Positions 6,962 to 13,227 of a stretch of 22,953 nucleotides of DNA are shown one piece after another. Within the stretch, counting starts at the first letter, position 1. Every line of letters begins with the position of its first letter. The stretch is from the IMG/VR virus record IMGVR_UViG_3300032087_004037, positions 1 to 22,953 of that record. One strand, written 5' to 3'. The translations under genes and the position numbers were made by a program. The notes beneath the pieces are model-generated. The model was not told the DNA's origin. It did not search any database and saw only the letters and a list, made by a program, of their open reading frames with translations. The stretch is from a virus.

Positions 6962-7388
6962 CGGTGATACCGTTGATGTAGACATCGATCTAGGATTTAA
7001 GATACAGCTTAAAGATGAAAGAGTGAGAATCATGGGTATTGATACTCCTGAATCAAGAACTTCAGATAAAGTAGAAAAATTGTTTGGCTTAGCTGCAAAA
7101 AATAGACTATACGAATTATTAGAGAAAGATGCCAAACTTATCACAACCGAAGATAAAGACGGCGAAGATATGAAAGGTAAGTTTGGTCGTATACTTGGCG
7201 ATTTCCGTGCAGCTGATGGTCGTTTGGTTACAGAGATTATGATTGAAGAAGGACATTGTGTTCCTTACTTCGGTGGATCAAAGGAAGAAGTTCAGGCACA
7301 GCATATGAAAAATAGACAGAGACTTATACAAGAAGGCATAGTAACGAGTGATCAGGTTAATGCAGCCATCAGAGAAATGGAGGACTAA
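6915..7388 (+). CDS. Staphylococcal nuclease-like (thermonuclease) protein
   Basis: 157 residues with an SNase fold. VDGDTVDVDIDLGF (about 15-28) supplies the Ca-binding Asp (D18). RIMGIDTPES (38-47) supplies R38, D43 and E46, and KFGRILGDF (89-97) supplies R92. These correspond to the catalytic set D21/R35/D40/E43/R87 of SNase. No signal peptide is visible, so it should act in the cytoplasm on DNA or RNA, perhaps in host DNA degradation or nucleotide recycling. GAGGAG sits ahead of the ATG. Its start lies within the GIY-YIG gene, making a tandem nuclease pair. Confidence 0.85.
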   Translation: MAHQNEYDVHVVKVVDGDTVDVDIDLGFKIQLKDERVRIMGIDTPESRTSDKVEKLFGLAAKNRLYELLEKDAKLITTEDKDGEDMKGKFGRILGDFRAADGRLVTEIMIEEGHCVPYFGGSKEEVQAQHMKNRQRLIQEGIVTSDQVNAAIREMED

Positions 7389-7604
7389 ATGGCCTGGGTA
7401 GCTATACCAAACAATCCAAGATATGAGTACAATAATACACCTACTGATCCTGGCGCAGGAAGTCCTCAAAGACCTCTGTGGTTGAAGCAGACAAACGGTG
7501 TTCGTACAACCTTAGGTTTTGAAAATTACACTAATGTAAGAAGAGTTGGAACTACGGATGACATCGGTGAAATGAGTAAAAATTATTGGGATGCTCAAAC
7601 GTAG
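7389..7604 (+). CDS. Small conserved phage protein (MAWVAIPNNP)
   Basis: 71 residues, directly abutting the previous stop codon. The pattern MAWxAIPNNPxxEY...PxxPLWxKQT.G.RT and a C-terminal RRVGTTDDIGEMSKNYWD feels like a recurrent small protein of marine phages, but I cannot name its function. It is rich in Pro, Asn and aromatic residues, with no TM segment or signal. Its last 14 bp overlap the membrane protein gene. Confidence 0.6.
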   Translation: MAWVAIPNNPRYEYNNTPTDPGAGSPQRPLWLKQTNGVRTTLGFENYTNVRRVGTTDDIGEMSKNYWDAQT

Positions 7605-7950
7605 TTTTAAATGGAAAAACAAGAGAAGACTTGCTAAACTAAGAAGAAAGTGGCGAGACTTATGGACTGTTGATAGTATGGTCGACATATGTGTTGATAG
7701 TTTCTTAGTTGTATTTGAAGTGATATACTCTCCGATACTTATAGTTGTTCGTTTAATTCGTCACTTCTTCCTTGAGTTTATTATAGATGGTGTAAAATAT
7801 TACATAAAAAAATTCATATATTGGAACAGATCATTACCCCCGAAGAAACAAAAAAGAAACTTTTGGATAGGTATGTTTATTATATTTGGTTTACCTATAA
7901 TACTAATTATCCTTTTAGTTATCCTTTTAATCGGTTTACTTTTCTATTAA
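7591..7950 (+). CDS. Two-TM membrane protein with basic N-terminus
   Basis: 119 residues. A strongly basic N-terminus (about 1-22, with Lys/Arg repeats) precedes a hydrophobic stretch at about 31-56. A basic/aromatic middle (about 68-90) follows, then a second, very hydrophobic segment at about 91-119 that runs to the C-terminus. It should lie in the inner membrane. No family recognised; a role in host takeover, superinfection exclusion or lysis control is only a possibility. The gene overlaps the previous one by 14 bp and has a poor ribosome-binding site, so it may be translationally coupled. Confidence 0.6.
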   Translation: MLKRSFKWKNKRRLAKLRRKWRDLWTVDSMVDICVDSFLVVFEVIYSPILIVVRLIRHFFLEFIIDGVKYYIKKFIYWNRSLPPKKQKRNFWIGMFIIFGLPIILIILLVILLIGLLFY

Positions 7951-7963
7951 AATATATTACTAG
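7935..7963 (+). promoter_or_regulatory. Weak GGTTTACTTTTC-type promoter
   Basis: The -35 box TTTACT (7935-7940) sits in GGTTTACTTTTC, identical to the start of the boxes at 8438 and 13689. At 17-bp spacing the -10 would be TACTAG (7958-7963), a poor match that lies inside a perfect palindrome. It overlaps the end of the membrane protein gene, so part of the similarity could be coding. Confidence 0.35.
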
Positions 7964-7970
7964 TAATATA
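7953..7970. repeat. 18-bp perfect palindrome
   Basis: TATATTACTAGTAATATA is fully self-complementary. It lies just after the membrane protein stop and covers the possible -10 of the promoter at 7935. It could be an operator or an RNA hairpin (7-bp stem, CTAG loop). No T-run follows, so it is not a standard terminator. Confidence 0.6.
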
Positions 7971-7993
7971 CCAGATACGGAAAGGAAAACAAT

Positions 7994-8164
7994 ATGACTC
8001 TCAATTCTCATAATAACATTACTCCTCTTACCTCAATCCCTTCTCACATAACAATTACTAAATGTCCTCCACAAAAATATACTCCATCAAAACCACGACC
8101 TTATCTTAACGGAAAATCTTTATCCTCGGCAACTCAAAGACATGGTTGGGCTCCTGGGTTTTAA
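7994..8164 (+). CDS. Small Pro/Thr/Ser-rich hypothetical protein
   Basis: 56 residues, starting MTLNSHNNITPLTS and ending QRHGWAPGF. It is low in acidic residues and rich in Pro, Ser, Thr and Lys, with no TM segment. A strong GGAAAGGAAAAC precedes the ATG, the same leader style as at 5929 and 13745. This supports translation. Function unknown. Confidence 0.55.
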   Translation: MTLNSHNNITPLTSIPSHITITKCPPQKYTPSKPRPYLNGKSLSSATQRHGWAPGF

Positions 8165-8218
8165 TAAATTAAATTATTACTAAAATAAGGATTTTATTCT
8201 TTTTACAAAGGACTCAAA

Positions 8219-8431
8219 ATGGACTATACCATAACATCTGACATCGCCTACACTACATCTAAATCTCAAATTAAACAATTCGCTATGGAACATGGGTGTA
8301 ACCTTTCCTCTTTTCAAAAAAATGGTCCAGGTGGTGGAAACCACGTCGTAACATTTACATCTAAAAATTTAAATCACATCCAAGATTTATGTGATCAACT
8401 AAATCTTCCTTATTCAAAAATTATTTCATAA
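8219..8431 (+). CDS. Small hypothetical protein
   Basis: 70 residues: MDYTITSDIAYTTSKSQIKQ... with a GPGGGNHVVTFTS turn and an amphipathic stretch HIQDLCDQLNLP. The mix of strand, helix, Gly-loop, strand and helix suggests a small alpha/beta domain. CAAAGGACTCAAA provides a ribosome-binding site. It sits alone between two short gaps, just before the promoter of the RNase H gene. Function not recognised. Confidence 0.6.
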   Translation: MDYTITSDIAYTTSKSQIKQFAMEHGCNLSSFQKNGPGGGNHVVTFTSKNLNHIQDLCDQLNLPYSKIIS

Positions 8432-8437
8432 TAAAGG

Positions 8438-8466
8438 TTTACTTTTCATCTTATCTGTGTTATAAT
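8438..8466 (+). promoter_or_regulatory. Sigma70-like promoter for RNase H gene
   Basis: TTTACT (8438-8443), 17-bp spacer, perfect TATAAT (8461-8466), 25 bp before the ATG at 8492. Its flank GGTTTACTTTTCAT is identical to the promoter at 13689. Confidence 0.75.
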
Positions 8467-8491
8467 GGTTTTGAAACAAAAAGGTTAGGCT

Positions 8492-9343
8492 ATGATACTT
8501 ATTGACTATTCAGGAATTTCAATTGCACCCATTGCAATTGGTCACGTTGGTATAGACGAGAATTTAATTCGTCATATGATTCTTAACACGATACGTATGT
8601 ATCGATCCAAATTCAAAGACAAGTATGGTGAAGTAGTCATCGTCGCTGATGCTGGTGGTAACTGGCGAAAAGAAGTTTATCCCGAGTACAAAGCTAAAAG
8701 AGCAGAAAGTAGAGAGAAATCAAGCATAGATTGGGATGAAGCTTTTAGAATCATTGGAATGGTTCGTGAAGAAATTAAAGAAAACTTTCCGTATAAAGTC
8801 ATTCATCAATGGGGATGTGAAGCTGATGATACTATAGCAGAAATTGTAAAGTGGACTCAAGAGTTTGGTAATCATGAAGAAGTCATGATTGTTTCAGCGG
8901 ATAAAGATTTCAAGCAGCTTCAAAAATATGATAACGTTAGACAGTTCTCTACTGTTACTAAAAAGTTTGTAGATGAGTCAAACCCTCGTCTTTATCTCGC
9001 TGAACACATCTTAAAGGGTGATGCTGGTGACGGAGTACCTAACGTTTTATCTGATGATAAGTGTTTGCTGGAAGGCAGAAGACAAAATGTTCTTTCAAAG
9101 AAAAAGAAAGAAGCATTACTGAAAGATCCTAAAGCACTTGGTGAAGAAATCTATCGTAACTACTTACGTAATAAAAAAATGATAGATTTAACGGAAAGTT
9201 CTGCATGCCCTGAAAGTATAAGAAAAGAAATTATAAATAACTTTGAACAGCAGGATCCTTGGAAGAACAAGAGTAAGGTTTTTCCTTTCCTAATTCAAAA
9301 AAGGTGTAAGCTGTTACTTGAAAGTGTACAGGAGTTTATATAA
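8492..9343 (+). CDS. rnh: T4 RNase H-like 5'-3' exonuclease (FEN family)
   Basis: 283 residues, slightly shorter than T4 RNase H (305). It should remove RNA primers and 5' flaps from lagging-strand fragments. Metal-binding acidic motifs occur in family order: D5 (LIDYSG), D53 (ADAGGNWRK), E110/D112/D113 (CEADDT), D137/D139 (SADKDF) and D177/D180 (GDAGDGVPN), with the YPEYKAKR basic segment between the second and third. The C-terminal region (about 195-283) is basic and helical, as in the H3TH and C-terminal part of the family. The gene has its own promoter and is followed after 3 bp by the gene at 9347. Confidence 0.9.
   Translation: MILIDYSGISIAPIAIGHVGIDENLIRHMILNTIRMYRSKFKDKYGEVVIVADAGGNWRKEVYPEYKAKRAESREKSSIDWDEAFRIIGMVREEIKENFPYKVIHQWGCEADDTIAEIVKWTQEFGNHEEVMIVSADKDFKQLQKYDNVRQFSTVTKKFVDESNPRLYLAEHILKGDAGDGVPNVLSDDKCLLEGRRQNVLSKKKKEALLKDPKALGEEIYRNYLRNKKMIDLTESSACPESIRKEIINNFEQQDPWKNKSKVFPFLIQKRCKLLLESVQEFI
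9232..9239 (+). promoter_or_regulatory. Intragenic TATAAATA, doubtful late promoter
   Basis: Exact late-promoter octamer within the 3' part of the RNase H gene, 108 bp before the gene at 9347. It also reads as coding sequence (IINN region), and the downstream genes are not clearly structural, so chance is a fair explanation. Confidence 0.2.
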
Positions 9344-9346
9344 TTT

Positions 9347-9760
9347 ATGATACATCTATATGAAGTTATTGAAAAAGTAAAAGATTTAAAAACAAAGGAA
9401 GAAAAAATAAACTTTCTTCGAAAAAATGAAAGCTGGGCTTTAAAAGATTTATTGAAAGGATCATATGATCCATCCATCGAATGGCTCATTCCAAAGGGTA
9501 AACCTCCCTTTGAGCATAATCTCGGTGAGAGTATTCCTACGACACTTCTCAAAGAAAACACCCAATTCAGATATTTCGTGAAGGGTGGTCCCGGTCAAAA
9601 AATGATGAAAGCTAAAAGAGAGAAGATTTATCTTGCTCTCCTTGAAGGCATTCATCCAAAAGATGCTGAACTAGTAATTTCAATGATATCAAAGAAAAGT
9701 ATAGTTGGTATACCTAAAAAAGTTGCTAAAGAGGCGTTTCCGGGTTTGATTAATGATTAA
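9347..9760 (+). CDS. Conserved T4-like phage protein downstream of RNase H (DUF6433-like)
   Basis: 137 residues. The N-terminal half is helical and charged (KVKDLKTKEEKINFLRKNESWALKDLLKGSYDPSIEWLIPKGKPPF). Then comes a QFRYFVKGGPGQKMMKAKREKIYLALLEGIHPKDAELV segment and a C-terminal KVAKEAFPGLIN. This resembles a small conserved protein often placed beside the RNase H gene in marine T4-like phages, and I associate it from memory with DUF6433. No catalytic motif is visible; the basic helices would suit a nucleic acid or replisome partner. It is probably co-transcribed with RNase H (3-bp gap). Confidence 0.65.
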   Translation: MIHLYEVIEKVKDLKTKEEKINFLRKNESWALKDLLKGSYDPSIEWLIPKGKPPFEHNLGESIPTTLLKENTQFRYFVKGGPGQKMMKAKREKIYLALLEGIHPKDAELVISMISKKSIVGIPKKVAKEAFPGLIND

Positions 9761-9792
9761 CAATTCAACCATTAAGCATGGAGATTTCTCGT

Positions 9793-9948
9793 ATGACTCA
9801 ACTCGAAAGACTTCAGAAAGATTACAACGAACTTGAAAATTTTGAACAAACATTAAGGCAGGAAGGCGCTGACGAATTGGTAAAAAAAGTATCAAGAAAA
9901 CGTGAATTTTTAGAAGGCTATATAGAGGGAATGGAGAGACAGAAATAA
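9793..9948 (+). CDS. Small coiled-coil protein
   Basis: 51 residues, MTQLERLQKDYNELENFEQT..., charged and almost entirely helical, with heptad-like leucines (L4, L7, L15, L22), so a short coiled coil is likely. The start at 9793 was chosen because GGAG (9780-9783) lies at good spacing. An in-frame ATG at 9778 would add five residues but has no ribosome-binding site. It ends 8 bp before the -35 box of the next promoter. Function unknown. Confidence 0.6.
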   Translation: MTQLERLQKDYNELENFEQTLRQEGADELVKKVSRKREFLEGYIEGMERQK

Positions 9949-9956
9949 CTTTTTGG

Positions 9957-9985
9957 TTTACATCTTATGGAATCTGTGATAGAAT
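9957..9985 (+). promoter_or_regulatory. Sigma70-like promoter
   Basis: TTTACA (9957-9962), 17-bp spacer, TAGAAT (9980-9985), 26 bp before the ATG at 10012. The flank is GGTTTACATCTTAT, and the -10 is followed by ACTAG. Confidence 0.65.
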
Positions 9986-10011
9986 ACTAGTATAACAACT
10001 AGGAAACAAAA

Positions 10012-10569
10012 ATGAATCTTTTTATACTTGACGAAAATCCGATAAAAGCGGCTCAATTACAGTGTGACAAACATGTCGTAAAAATGATAATTGAGTCCGC
10101 TCAAATGTTATCAACTGCTCATCGTATGCTCGATGGTTACGTAGAAAAGCGACCATCGAAGTCTGGTAAACGCATAATTAATTATTGGGTTCATCCAAAA
10201 CCAATCATGGAGGAACGACTATACAAGGCGGTTCATCACAATCATCCCTGCACAGTATGGACAATGCAAACCGATGGTAACTATCATTGGCACTACGATC
10301 ATTTCATAGCTTTACTTGACGAATATACTCATCGCTACAATAAAGAACACAGTACGGCAAAGCTAACTGAAACTTTGTTGCAACCTCCAAGAAATATTCC
10401 ACAGGGAAAACTTACACCGTTTGCTCTTGCTATGAAAAATGAACCACAATGTATTCATGAAGGTGATCCAGTTCGTTCATATCAAGAGTATTACCAGACA
10501 AAGCAAGATCGTTTTAAGATGGCTTGGACGAATCGTGATATACCGGAGTGGTTCAATGTGGCAGCTTGA
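10012..10569 (+). CDS. Conserved phage protein, MNLFILDENP-type
   Basis: 185 residues. The N-terminus (NLFILDENPIKAAQLQCDKHVVKMI followed by IESAQMLSTAHR) and the motif HHNHPCTVWTMQTDGNYHWHYDHF, with LTPFALAM, EYYQTKQDRFKMAWTNRDIPEWF later, are strongly reminiscent of a protein widespread in marine myophages. Many conserved His, Trp and Cys residues suggest a metal- or nucleic acid-binding enzyme. Homologues are, from memory, sometimes linked to pyrimidine dimer glycosylase-type DNA repair, but I do not see the T4 endonuclease V motifs, so function is left open. It is first in a run of overlapping genes leading to phoH. Confidence 0.6.
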   Translation: MNLFILDENPIKAAQLQCDKHVVKMIIESAQMLSTAHRMLDGYVEKRPSKSGKRIINYWVHPKPIMEERLYKAVHHNHPCTVWTMQTDGNYHWHYDHFIALLDEYTHRYNKEHSTAKLTETLLQPPRNIPQGKLTPFALAMKNEPQCIHEGDPVRSYQEYYQTKQDRFKMAWTNRDIPEWFNVAA

Positions 10570-10765
10570 ATATGATATTCTAGAAGAACTAGAATGGGGA
10601 CAAGGAATGAAGATGCGATTGTGTCAAGCTCATGGAAGTAGAAATAAAGTCGTTCAGATCTGGTCTTCACTATCAAAGAACTGGAAGAATATGTATAGAT
10701 ATGATGTCAATAATAATTGGAATTGGTGGAAGAACTATGCCGAGTTATACTCTAAAAGACATTAA
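10556..10765 (+). CDS. Small Trp-rich hypothetical protein
   Basis: 69 residues starting MWQLEYDILEELEWGQGMK, with seven tryptophans, including a NWNWWKNYAEL stretch near the C-terminus. It fills the otherwise empty 167-bp interval between two genes, overlapping them by 14 and 29 bp. GGAG lies at suitable spacing ahead of the ATG, which supports translation. The helical start with an acidic face and the basic centre resemble a small DNA- or protein-binding phage factor, but no family is recognised. Confidence 0.5.
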   Translation: MWQLEYDILEELEWGQGMKMRLCQAHGSRNKVVQIWSSLSKNWKNMYRYDVNNNWNWWKNYAELYSKRH

Positions 10766-10970
10766 GAACAATCATACTTGGGACGTTGTTTGCAGCTGGG
10801 ATGAACTTCAAACAGTTCTTGATGAAATGCCTGATGTTGTTCAAGTTCTATCGGCTCCTAAAATAGTTAGTAGTGTAGGTAACTTACACTCTAAAGTTCC
10901 AAGTGGATTCAAAGAAGTTTTAAATAAAGTTAAAGCTGGTTCAGGAAGAGAAAATACTATTAAAACATGA
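10737..10970 (+). CDS. Small conserved phage protein (MPSYTLKD)
   Basis: 77 residues starting MPSYTLKDIKNNHTWDVVCSW. I chose this ATG over the one at 10632 because MPxY-type starts followed by a WD-containing strand, then SAPKIVSSVGNLHSKVPSGFKEVL, are typical of a small phage family. The added upstream 35 residues (MEVEIKSFRS...) would overlap another gene and look unrelated. The C-terminus SGRENTIKT is basic. It overlaps phoH by ATGA, indicating translational coupling. Function unknown. Confidence 0.65.
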   Translation: MPSYTLKDIKNNHTWDVVCSWDELQTVLDEMPDVVQVLSAPKIVSSVGNLHSKVPSGFKEVLNKVKAGSGRENTIKT

Positions 10971-11656
10971 AAAAGAATAATGCGTTAATTGTTTCAAATG
11001 ATGAATTAGAAAACATCGAACCTTCTACAGAAAATCAAAGTAAAGCTTTTAAAGCTTGGAAGGATGGTTATAACTTAGTTTTAAGTGGTTCCGCGGGTAC
11101 TGGAAAAACATACATTGCTCTTTATCTGGCATTTAAAGAGCTTTTAGATAATCCTGATATATACAGACAGGTGATGATTCTTAGGTCTATGGTTGCAACC
11201 AGAGATAACGGACACTTACCTGGGACTAAATCTGAAAAGGAAGCTCCGTATCAATTACCATATAAAAATATTTGTCATGAGCTTTTTGGATATACGGGAG
11301 CTTATGGTAAGCTTTCTTCTTCGAACAAACTGGTCTTTGAGACTACTTCTTATATTAGAGGTGCAACTTTTGATCAGACAATTATAATCGTAGATGAAAT
11401 GCAAAACTTAAACTTTCATGAGTTAGACTCAGTAATAACTAGGTTTGGGAATGACTGTAGAATTATTTTCGCTGGTGACTATTATCAAACGGATTTTAAG
11501 TATACAGATGATAAAGAAGGGATCATAAAGTTTATAAGTATAGTTGAGCAAATGAGATTTTTTAGAGTTATCAACTTTGGTTGGGAAGACATTATTAGAT
11601 CAGACCTTGTAAGAGATTATATCATGACGAAAGAGATGCTAAACATAGGAGCATAA
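10967..11656 (+). CDS. phoH: PhoH-like P-loop ATPase
   Basis: 229 residues. Walker A GSAGTGKT at 41-48 and Walker B IIIVDEMQN at about 139-147 (D143, E144), with an intervening VMILRSMV and a later sensor-like FAGDYYQTD. This layout and size fit the PhoH family, common in marine phages. PhoH proteins have an ATPase core related to helicases; the phage role is unsettled (RNA handling or phosphate stress have been proposed). No TRAM/KH domain is present. Translation is coupled to the preceding gene by ATGA. Confidence 0.88.
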   Translation: MKKNNALIVSNDELENIEPSTENQSKAFKAWKDGYNLVLSGSAGTGKTYIALYLAFKELLDNPDIYRQVMILRSMVATRDNGHLPGTKSEKEAPYQLPYKNICHELFGYTGAYGKLSSSNKLVFETTSYIRGATFDQTIIIVDEMQNLNFHELDSVITRFGNDCRIIFAGDYYQTDFKYTDDKEGIIKFISIVEQMRFFRVINFGWEDIIRSDLVRDYIMTKEMLNIGA

Positions 11657-11657
11657 A

Positions 11658-11798
11658 ATGGAAAACGATAATGTAATTGAATTTCGTCAATTGTCTGAAG
11701 TTGATAAGCAATTTTTAAAAATTGAAAAACAAAGAGAAGAAATTGAAAAACAAAGGGAAGAAATAAATGCTAAATTGGATAAAACAAAGAATTGGTGA
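11658..11798 (+). CDS. Coiled-coil microprotein with tandem IEKQREE
   Basis: 46 residues. IEKQREE occurs twice in succession (about residues 22-35), giving a highly charged helical coiled coil. The DNA of the two copies is nearly identical, pointing to a 21-bp tandem duplication. No signal peptide or lipobox is present, so it is not a spanin by itself. TAGGAGCATAAA precedes the ATG. The 3' end overlaps the holin candidate by 32 bp in another frame, suggesting coupling. A regulator or antiholin-like partner is possible but unproven. Confidence 0.6.
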   Translation: MENDNVIEFRQLSEVDKQFLKIEKQREEIEKQREEINAKLDKTKNW

Positions 11799-11928
11799 AA
11801 GAAGTACATTGTCGGGACTAGCACTTGTAGTATTAGGTGTTCTTGTATTATTCTTAGCACCTTTAGCAAAGATCGCGGCTGGACTCGCTATACTATATGG
11901 TCTATGGGAAATATGGAATGGAGAATAA
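11767..11928 (+). CDS. Candidate holin, two TM segments
   Basis: 53 residues: MLNWIKQRIGERSTLSGLAL, then a hydrophobic stretch with VVLGVLVLFLAPLAKIAAGLAILYGLW and a short WEIWNGE tail. Two closely spaced TM helices (about 14-30 and 33-48) with a basic amphipathic N-terminus fit a small class II-like holin. The W(I/L)K.R(I/L)GERST..G start is common in small phage membrane proteins near lysis genes. GGGAAG lies 8-9 bases before the ATG. It is two genes upstream of the endolysin, which supports a lysis role. It is not proven: other small membrane proteins also fit. Confidence 0.6.
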   Translation: MLNWIKQRIGERSTLSGLALVVLGVLVLFLAPLAKIAAGLAILYGLWEIWNGE

Positions 11929-12187
11929 ACCCATCCTAATAACAATTTACGGAAAACCTAACTGCGACTGGTGCGATAGAGCTAAAAAATTATGTGAAGA
12001 CTATAGATTTGATTATGAGTACAAAGACGTTTCATACGTTGAACATAAAGAAGAACTTAAACTTTTAGTACCGGATGTAAAGACCGTTCCTCAGATATTT
12101 AAAGGAAAAAAATATATCGGAGGATTTTCAGAATTTGCGTCAGAAATGGAAAACACAATAGGAGGCTATGGAGAAAATGCCATTTAA
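11918..12187 (+). CDS. grx: Glutaredoxin
   Basis: 89 residues from this start. ITIYGKPNCDWCDRA gives the redox motif C16-D-W-C19. TVPQIF (56-61) contains the cis-proline P58, and GGFSEF (68-73) is the glutathione-binding turn. Length and order match a class I glutaredoxin. It could supply electrons to the phage class II ribonucleotide reductase or keep host thiol balance. The start at 11918 is preferred: GGGAA precedes it, and the longer form from 11897 would add only seven residues inside the holin gene. It overlaps the holin candidate by 11 bp and the endolysin by 11 bp. Confidence 0.88.
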   Translation: MENKPILITIYGKPNCDWCDRAKKLCEDYRFDYEYKDVSYVEHKEELKLLVPDVKTVPQIFKGKKYIGGFSEFASEMENTIGGYGENAI

Positions 12188-13061
12188 TTTTGATTTCACT
12201 AGAGATCATCTAGCTAAAATTATCCCAGGCAATAACGATGTGGATGCTTGGTATGAAGCTTTATGTGATATTCTACCAAAATACGGTGTCACAACAGAGC
12301 GTAGAGTTGCTCACTTTTTGAGTCAATGCGCTCATGAAAGCGGTAACTTTAAAAAACTTGAAGAAAACTTAAACTATTCAGCTAAAGCTTTGAGAGCAGT
12401 CTTTGGTCGTTACTTTGGTGATGCGCCGAAAAGAGACGCGGATGAGTATCATCGTCAGCCTGAAATGATCGCTAACTATGTTTACATGGACGAGTTTCGT
12501 AAATATAAAATGGGTAACGTAAACGAAGGTGATGGTTGGCTATTCAGAGGCCGTGGACTAAAGCAGCTAACTGGTCGTGATAACTATACTCGTTTTGGTG
12601 ATTCTATCGGTATTAGCGCTGAGGAAGCTGCAGAATACGTTGCTACACCAAAGGGAGCGGTTGAGTCGGCGTGTTGGTTCTGGGATGCAAATAACCTAAA
12701 TGATATCGCGGATACTGATGACGTGGTTAAGATGACCAAGAAAATTAATGGCGGTAATATCGGTCTTGAAGATAGACAAAAAAGATACATTAATGCTATG
12801 GAAGTACTTGGTATGTCAGCGGATATGGTGGCCGATAACGATGACGATGACATCGAAGACATCATTGATGATATCGGTGTGCTACGGAAAGGCTCTCGTG
12901 GAGAGGGAGTAAAGATTATGCAAGAAGCGCTCGGTATCGGTGCTGATGGTGTATTTGGCCCAGGCACAGAAAGAGCGCTTAAAGAGTGGCAAGCTGCTAA
13001 CGGTCTAACCGCGGATGGTGTTGCTGGTCCCGCAACTTTTGGAAAACTACTAGAGGATTAA
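12177..13061 (+). CDS. Endolysin: GH19 chitinase-like domain plus peptidoglycan-binding domain
   Basis: 294 residues from this start. The catalytic half (about 1-215) is a GH19/lysozyme-like domain: AHESGNF holds the likely catalytic Glu (E54), and FRGRGLKQLTGRDNY (about 123-137) is the family's substrate-cleft motif. An acidic linker (DNDDDDIEDIIDD, about 220-233) leads to a C-terminal PG_binding_1 domain (about 234-294, LRKGSRGEGVKIMQ, GADGVFGPGTERALKEWQ, DGVAGPATF). It should degrade the cell wall at lysis; no signal peptide, so holin-dependent release is expected. AGGAGG at 12160-12165 is only 2 bases from the alternative ATG at 12168 but 11 from this one, and MPFNFDFT is the usual start of such endolysins. 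Confidence 0.88.
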   Translation: MPFNFDFTRDHLAKIIPGNNDVDAWYEALCDILPKYGVTTERRVAHFLSQCAHESGNFKKLEENLNYSAKALRAVFGRYFGDAPKRDADEYHRQPEMIANYVYMDEFRKYKMGNVNEGDGWLFRGRGLKQLTGRDNYTRFGDSIGISAEEAAEYVATPKGAVESACWFWDANNLNDIADTDDVVKMTKKINGGNIGLEDRQKRYINAMEVLGMSADMVADNDDDDIEDIIDDIGVLRKGSRGEGVKIMQEALGIGADGVFGPGTERALKEWQAANGLTADGVAGPATFGKLLED

Positions 13062-13062
13062 A

Positions 13063-13227
13063 ATGGCTAAGTTCAGTCGATACGATTCACGTAACAAAAA
13101 GAAAAATAGAAATAAAAATCTTTCTCTACAAAAAGACAAAAGAATAAAATCCGTAGAGAACCAAGAAAAATGGAACGTAGTTGTAAAAAAATATGAACTA
13201 GAATCTGTAGCACGCAAAGGCCAGTAA
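13063..13227 (+). CDS. Small very basic phage protein (MAKFSRYDSRNKK)
   Basis: 54 residues. The first 30 are dominated by Lys, Arg and Asn (SRNKKKNRNKNLSLQKDKRIK), followed by a short mixed segment ending VARKGQ. Proteins starting MAKFSR(F/Y)DxRNKK are common small genes in marine T4-like phages. A nucleic-acid or nucleoid-binding role is inferred from charge only. It starts 1 bp after the endolysin stop and its stop overlaps the next ATG by 1 base, so it is part of that transcript. Confidence 0.65.
   Translation: MAKFSRYDSRNKKKNRNKNLSLQKDKRIKSVENQEKWNVVVKKYELESVARKGQ

Noticed and set aside
7890-7918. GGTTTACC at 7888 as another early promoter
   Set aside because: It lies inside the membrane protein gene and has no acceptable -10 box at 16-18 bp spacing.
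10012-10569. Firm call as pyrimidine dimer DNA glycosylase
   Set aside because: The T4 endonuclease V signature is not visible; only a vague memory of annotation links them, so function was left open.
10632-10736. Longer N-terminus for the MPSYTLKD protein
   Set aside because: The added residues overlap another ORF and do not resemble the family; the ATG at 10737 gives the typical start.
12584-12967. 127-residue opposite-strand ORF within the endolysin
   Set aside because: Its Ser/Pro/Ile-rich translation mirrors the acidic and Gly/Ala-rich endolysin codons on the other strand; no ribosome-binding site or homology is evident.
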